Part shown: positions 6,635 to 7,016 of the stretch, in pieces | How the letters are laid out: each line of letters begins with the position of its first letter | How positions within the stretch are numbered: position 1 is the first letter of the stretch | Assembly: GCA_025774865.1 (NCBI GenBank) | Contig: JALGZO010000490.1 | Coordinates: 1 to 7,016 of the forward strand | DNA from: a bacterium | GTDB lineage: Bacteria > ARS69 | Reading direction: 5' to 3' | DNA: 7,016 bases | Made by a program: the position numbers and the translations under genes | The notes under the pieces: model-generated | Told to the model about the DNA's origin: nothing | What the model saw: only the letters and a program-made list of their open reading frames with translations | Database searches by the model: none

Positions 6635-7016
6635 TCAAATCACGGCCTCGCGCAGGAATCGACGGATTCCGCGCACCGCCTGCCGAATCCGGTGCTTGTT
6701 CTCCACCAATGCGAAGCGCACGTGGCCTTCACCGGTCTCACCGAAGCCCACCCCGGGCGAGACCGCGACACCGGCTTCCCGAAGCAGCCGCTTCGAGAAC
6801 TCGAGGGAGCCCATCGCCCGGAAGGGCTCCGGAATCTGCGCCCAGACGAACATCGTCCCGAGGGGCTTCTCGATCTTCCAGGACCCCTCTCCGGCCTGCC
6901 CCAGACCGTCGATCAGCGTGTCACGACGCACCCGGTACTCGTCGCAGTTCTCCCGCACCACATCCTGGGGCCCCCGCAGCGCGACGATGCCGCCGATCTG
7001 GATCGCCTGGGGCATG
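6635..7016 (-). CDS. alaC: AlaC-like class I/II aminotransferase, C-terminal part
   Basis: The last 126 full codons of a PLP fold-type I aminotransferase; the 5' part, including the PLP Lys, lies beyond the right edge. The Met at 7015 is internal, because it falls in a conserved MPQAIQ segment where the fold is already under way. The visible part includes [12 protein letters not shown] (53-64), [11 protein letters not shown] (68-78), SPGVGFG (86-92) and HVRFALVEN (98-106), whose Arg100 is the expected substrate-carboxylate-binding residue. These phrases follow E. coli AlaC (glutamate-pyruvate transaminase) closely from memory. LL-diaminopimelate aminotransferase is a related family and cannot be fully excluded from the C-terminus alone. 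Its stop is 18 nt before hom; alaC-hom-thrC order is known from proteobacteria, which supports the call. Confidence 0.85.
   Translation of the reverse strand, partial: MPQAIQIGGIVALRGPQDVVRENCDEYRVRRDTLIDGLGQAGEGSWKIEKPLGTMFVWAQIPEPFRAMGSLEFSKRLLREAGVAVSPGVGFGETGEGHVRFALVENKHRIRQAVRGIRRFLREAVI

Noticed and set aside
7013-7015. The ATG at the right edge as start of the aminotransferase
   Set aside because: The residues after it match the middle to C-terminal part of the AlaC family, so the codon is internal and the gene continues beyond the window.

Overview
This is a GC-rich bacterial chromosomal segment in which every supported gene lies on the minus strand, so transcription reads from the right edge to the left edge. 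The gene order aminotransferase (AlaC-like) - hom - thrC resembles proteobacterial amino-acid loci. The GC content and the family types would fit a deltaproteobacterial or myxococcal relative, but this placement is a low-confidence inference. I see no tRNA, rRNA, CRISPR array, insertion sequence or phage gene.

Layout in reading order: the C-terminal third of an AlaC-type aminotransferase (6635-7016, cut by the window edge); homoserine dehydrogenase with a C-terminal ACT domain (5282-6616); threonine synthase of the class found in plants (GTG start, 3930-5279); riboflavin synthase (GTG start, 3297-3917); and a 945-residue exported protein made of two HtrA-like halves (479-3316). Junctions are tight: 18 nt, 2 nt, 12 nt and a 20-nt overlap. 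This suggests one operon whose promoter lies outside the window. A 255-nt intergenic region (224-478) follows, with three candidate stem-loops and a possible extended -10 promoter. After it comes the 5' part of a CPYC thioredoxin-fold/GST-N protein (1-223), cut by the left edge.

Hom makes homoserine from aspartate semialdehyde, and ThrC makes threonine from O-phosphohomoserine. The homoserine kinase that joins the two steps is not in the window. The aminotransferase fits amino-acid supply. Riboflavin synthase and the HtrA-like protein have no obvious pathway link to threonine and may simply share the transcript.

The most notable feature is the HtrA-like protein. Its first protease domain has an intact His-Asp-Ser triad. 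The second has all three catalytic positions replaced (Glu, Asn, Gly). Each protease domain is followed by two PDZ-like regions. This is the layout of eukaryotic Nma111 (yeast) and DEG7 (plant), here in a bacterial protein with a signal peptide. No defence or mobile system was found.
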